Source: Lycocorax pyrrhopterus obiensis (Eukaryota > Chordata > Aves > Passeriformes > Paradisaeidae). From it: DNA of 64,000 nt. The stretch's first letter is position 1. Each line of letters begins with the position of its first letter. The notes beneath the pieces are model-generated. The model saw only the letters and a list, made by a program, of their open reading frames with translations. It made no database searches and was not told the DNA's origin. The position numbers and the translations under genes are program-made. Of this stretch, positions 62,801-64,000 are shown piece by piece. The stretch spans positions 32,669,848 through 32,733,847 of the forward strand of contig JACSVZ010000006.1 in the NCBI GenBank assembly GCA_014706295.1, in the 5' to 3' direction.

Positions 62801-63948
62801 CTCTCCATCAGAGTAATTTCATCCTTCAGCTTAGAAACAATCTGCAGAGAAAAGTTTATTCATTACAATTGGTAGGAAAAAGCTGGTGTAGCACACAAGC
62901 TTCATGTCTTTAGGGACACTGTTCAGAAAGAAGAAAAGGTACAAAAGCAGGGAGAGAACAATTCACGTGGACAAAAGAAAAATCACAAGTGAGGGAATCG
63001 ATGATGCCTCATAAACTTCTAGAGTACACAGCAATCTTAAAGGTCAACCCTCACATTAAAATAAAAAACAAGTCAGAAGTACACACTACTATCACACTAC
63101 CAAGATAAAAGACATTTGAGATAGGATTATATATTATCCATGGTATGTTTTATGAGAACTTGAAATTGCCATTAATGAAATGTACCTTACTGAAGACATC
63201 TTTATCATTTTCAGGTACACATCATGTGACTGAAGAACCGGGGAATAGATTTAATTTCTAGGAATTTAGCTGTGTTAGAAACCACTCCGAATCATCACTC
63301 AGGTTTGGGGGTTTTTATCCCTTAGCTCAAGGAAGTCCGTCAGAGCTGCCGCTGCAGAGGAGGGAGTTGTGCTGGCCCCTCAGAGCCAGCAGAGGGCACA
63401 GGAGCTGACCAGCACATCCCTCCCGGCAGCGCGGCAGGAGCGGCACCTGACACGGATGCCCGAGGAGCTACCCGGGCACGGCAGGGCAGAGAGGTAAGGG
63501 AGAAACACCCCTTGCCACCGACAAAGCAGCGAGACCACGGGAGAGTGGTGGTTATTCCACGGCCAACAAAGCAATACAAGTCACATTCACAATTTTAGTT
63601 ACCATAGCCTTAAAACATGGGGGGGAAAGACCAATTAAAACCAAGCTGTGATTTCACCTTCTATTTAACAAGTTGACTGAAATAACCATCTGACCCTGTC
63701 CAAAATGTGACAACTGGATATTACACAAACATATACATAGTCAAAAAAAAGGAAAATCAAACAAAATAACTGAAGACACTAAAGGTACCTACCTTTTTGT
63801 CGGGTTTTGGTGAATTACAAATGGAATTTAGAGCCTGTTTCTTATACTCAAGCTTGTCATTTAGCTGGCGAAGTTTATTTACAGCATAACTAGCCTGTTC
63901 ATTAATTCTTGTGCTGCATTCTTCAGTAGCTTCTTCACAACCCTGGCT
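47819..63948 (-). CDS. SNX25: Sorting nexin 25, C-terminal half (partial; 5' end outside window)
   Basis: Endosomal sorting nexin of the PXA-RGS-PX-PXC class, reported to limit TGF-beta signalling by promoting receptor degradation. Coding exons in transcript order: 63793-63948, 62710-62841, 57794-57934, 57119-57232, 56424-56588, 52998-53115, 51732-51798, 50381-50562, 48679-48779, 47819-47893. All phases match, giving the last 416 aa of a protein of about 840 aa. The first two exons form a helical linker (KLRQLNDKLEYKKQ; ARTDWWCENLGMWKAF). The PX domain spans the next three (VPCYSVMVSLQEVGG, WTVPRKLSEFQNLH, LPSLSKLPFKSIDQKF). An acidic linker (EETEEDSDLSDYGEE) leads into the sorting-nexin C domain (EPCFMLIGEIFELRG, KQIRDTVHWMFSEPML, FRDAFWPNGKLAPP). 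The stop follows LEQLNVT. The PXA and RGS domains should lie to the right of 64,000. The usual PX Arg-Tyr pair reads Arg-Lys-Leu here. Confidence 0.94.
48838..49015 (-). mobile_element. CR1 LINE 3'-end fragment
   Basis: AATCACAGAATCATCATTCT, TTTGGAAGAGACCTTCAAGA and TCATCTAGTTCAATC are typical of a CR1 3' UTR in reverse orientation. It lies in the SNX25 intron just upstream (in transcript sense) of the 48679-48779 exon. Confidence 0.75.
55580..55591. repeat. Short (TA)n tract
   Basis: About six TA units in an SNX25 intron; simple repeat only. Confidence 0.7.
56424..57934 (-). other. SNX25: SNX25 PX-domain exon cluster
   Basis: Three phase-0 exons within 1.5 kb (57794-57934, 57119-57232, 56424-56588) encode nearly the whole PX domain, which binds phosphoinositides on endosomes. 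The proline-rich loop reads LPSLSKLPFKS instead of the more usual PPxxPxK, and the Arg-Tyr of the PI3P pocket is not conserved (RKLSEF). Lipid preference may therefore differ from classic PX domains, as inferred for this subfamily. Confidence 0.85.
58669..58694. repeat. Perfect short hairpin in an SNX25 intron
   Basis: 11-bp arms (58669-58679 and 58684-58694) surround a 4-nt loop. It is too short for a microRNA precursor and is noted as structure only. Confidence 0.8.
60335..60565 (-). mobile_element. CR1 ORF2 reverse-transcriptase fragment
   Basis: On the minus strand this reads WLKSCPVDKDLGVLVDS followed by CLNMS and degraded residues, matching the CR1 ORF2 segment downstream of the RT domain. 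A few residues are lost after NMS, and stops interrupt the frame. The plus-strand open frames at 60279-60671 are its antisense shadow. It lies in the long SNX25 intron 57935-62709. Confidence 0.8.
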
Positions 63949-64000
63949 CTAGGAATAGAGGATGGGGGTAATTGCAACGTTAACATCAAAAAAGAGACAG

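Noticed and set aside
63300..63560. Moderately GC-rich block in an SNX25 intron, considered as a CpG-island promoter
   Set aside because: Short, with modest CpG density and no exon nearby; could be an old repeat. Not enough to call.

Overview
The window is vertebrate nuclear DNA, almost certainly from a bird and most likely a songbird. Genes are split into small exons with GT-AG introns, promoters are CpG islands in an AT-rich background, and the interspersed repeats are mainly CR1 LINEs plus avian-type solo LTRs. A 5'-truncated tRNA-derived SINE with a CR1-like tail, matching the zebra finch TguSINE1 type, lies inside a CR1 copy at about 15.3 kb. No prokaryotic features are present.

Four protein genes were assembled exon by exon. 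Their order and orientation match the conserved vertebrate block UFSP2 - ANKRD37 - LRP2BP - SNX25 (human 4q35.1). (1) 1-14.2 kb: no convincing gene; two solo LTRs, an isolated CpG island, a 110-bp duplicated segment and a perfect 21-bp-arm palindrome. (2) 14.3-15.0 kb: CpG-island promoter of UFSP2 carrying a G-rich minisatellite. (3) 14,630-29,349 (+): UFSP2, 12 coding exons, 481 aa, catalytic Cys and Asp-Pro-His intact. (4) 30,397-32,341 (-): ANKRD37, 4 exons, 169 aa, tail to tail with UFSP2. (5) 32.3-35.4 kb: two CpG islands about 2.7 kb apart, serving the divergent ANKRD37 and LRP2BP genes. (6) 35,416-45,780 (+): LRP2BP, 8 exons, 325 aa of Sel1-like repeats, with a degenerate CR1 in intron 6. 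(7) 47,819-64,000 (-): the last 10 coding exons (416 aa) of SNX25, containing a coiled-coil linker, PX domain and sorting-nexin C-terminal domain. The 5' half of the gene lies beyond the right edge.

The four genes do not form one pathway: UFSP2 processes UFM1 and removes it from targets; ANKRD37 is a small ankyrin protein that is hypoxia-induced in mammals; LRP2BP binds the megalin tail; SNX25 acts in endosomal sorting and TGF-beta receptor turnover. They sit together by conserved synteny, in alternating orientation with one shared intergenic promoter zone and two converging 3' ends.

No undescribed biological system was found. The points most worth following up are an upstream UFSP2 start with a novel 13-residue leader, a promoter minisatellite, an apparently shortened LRP2BP N-terminus, the absence of a recognisable CFAP96 (C4orf47) gene where synteny predicts one, an unexplained CpG island at 9.1-9.5 kb, and the nested repeats. 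Exon boundaries come from reading splice sites and reading frame by eye against remembered family sequences; no alignment was run.
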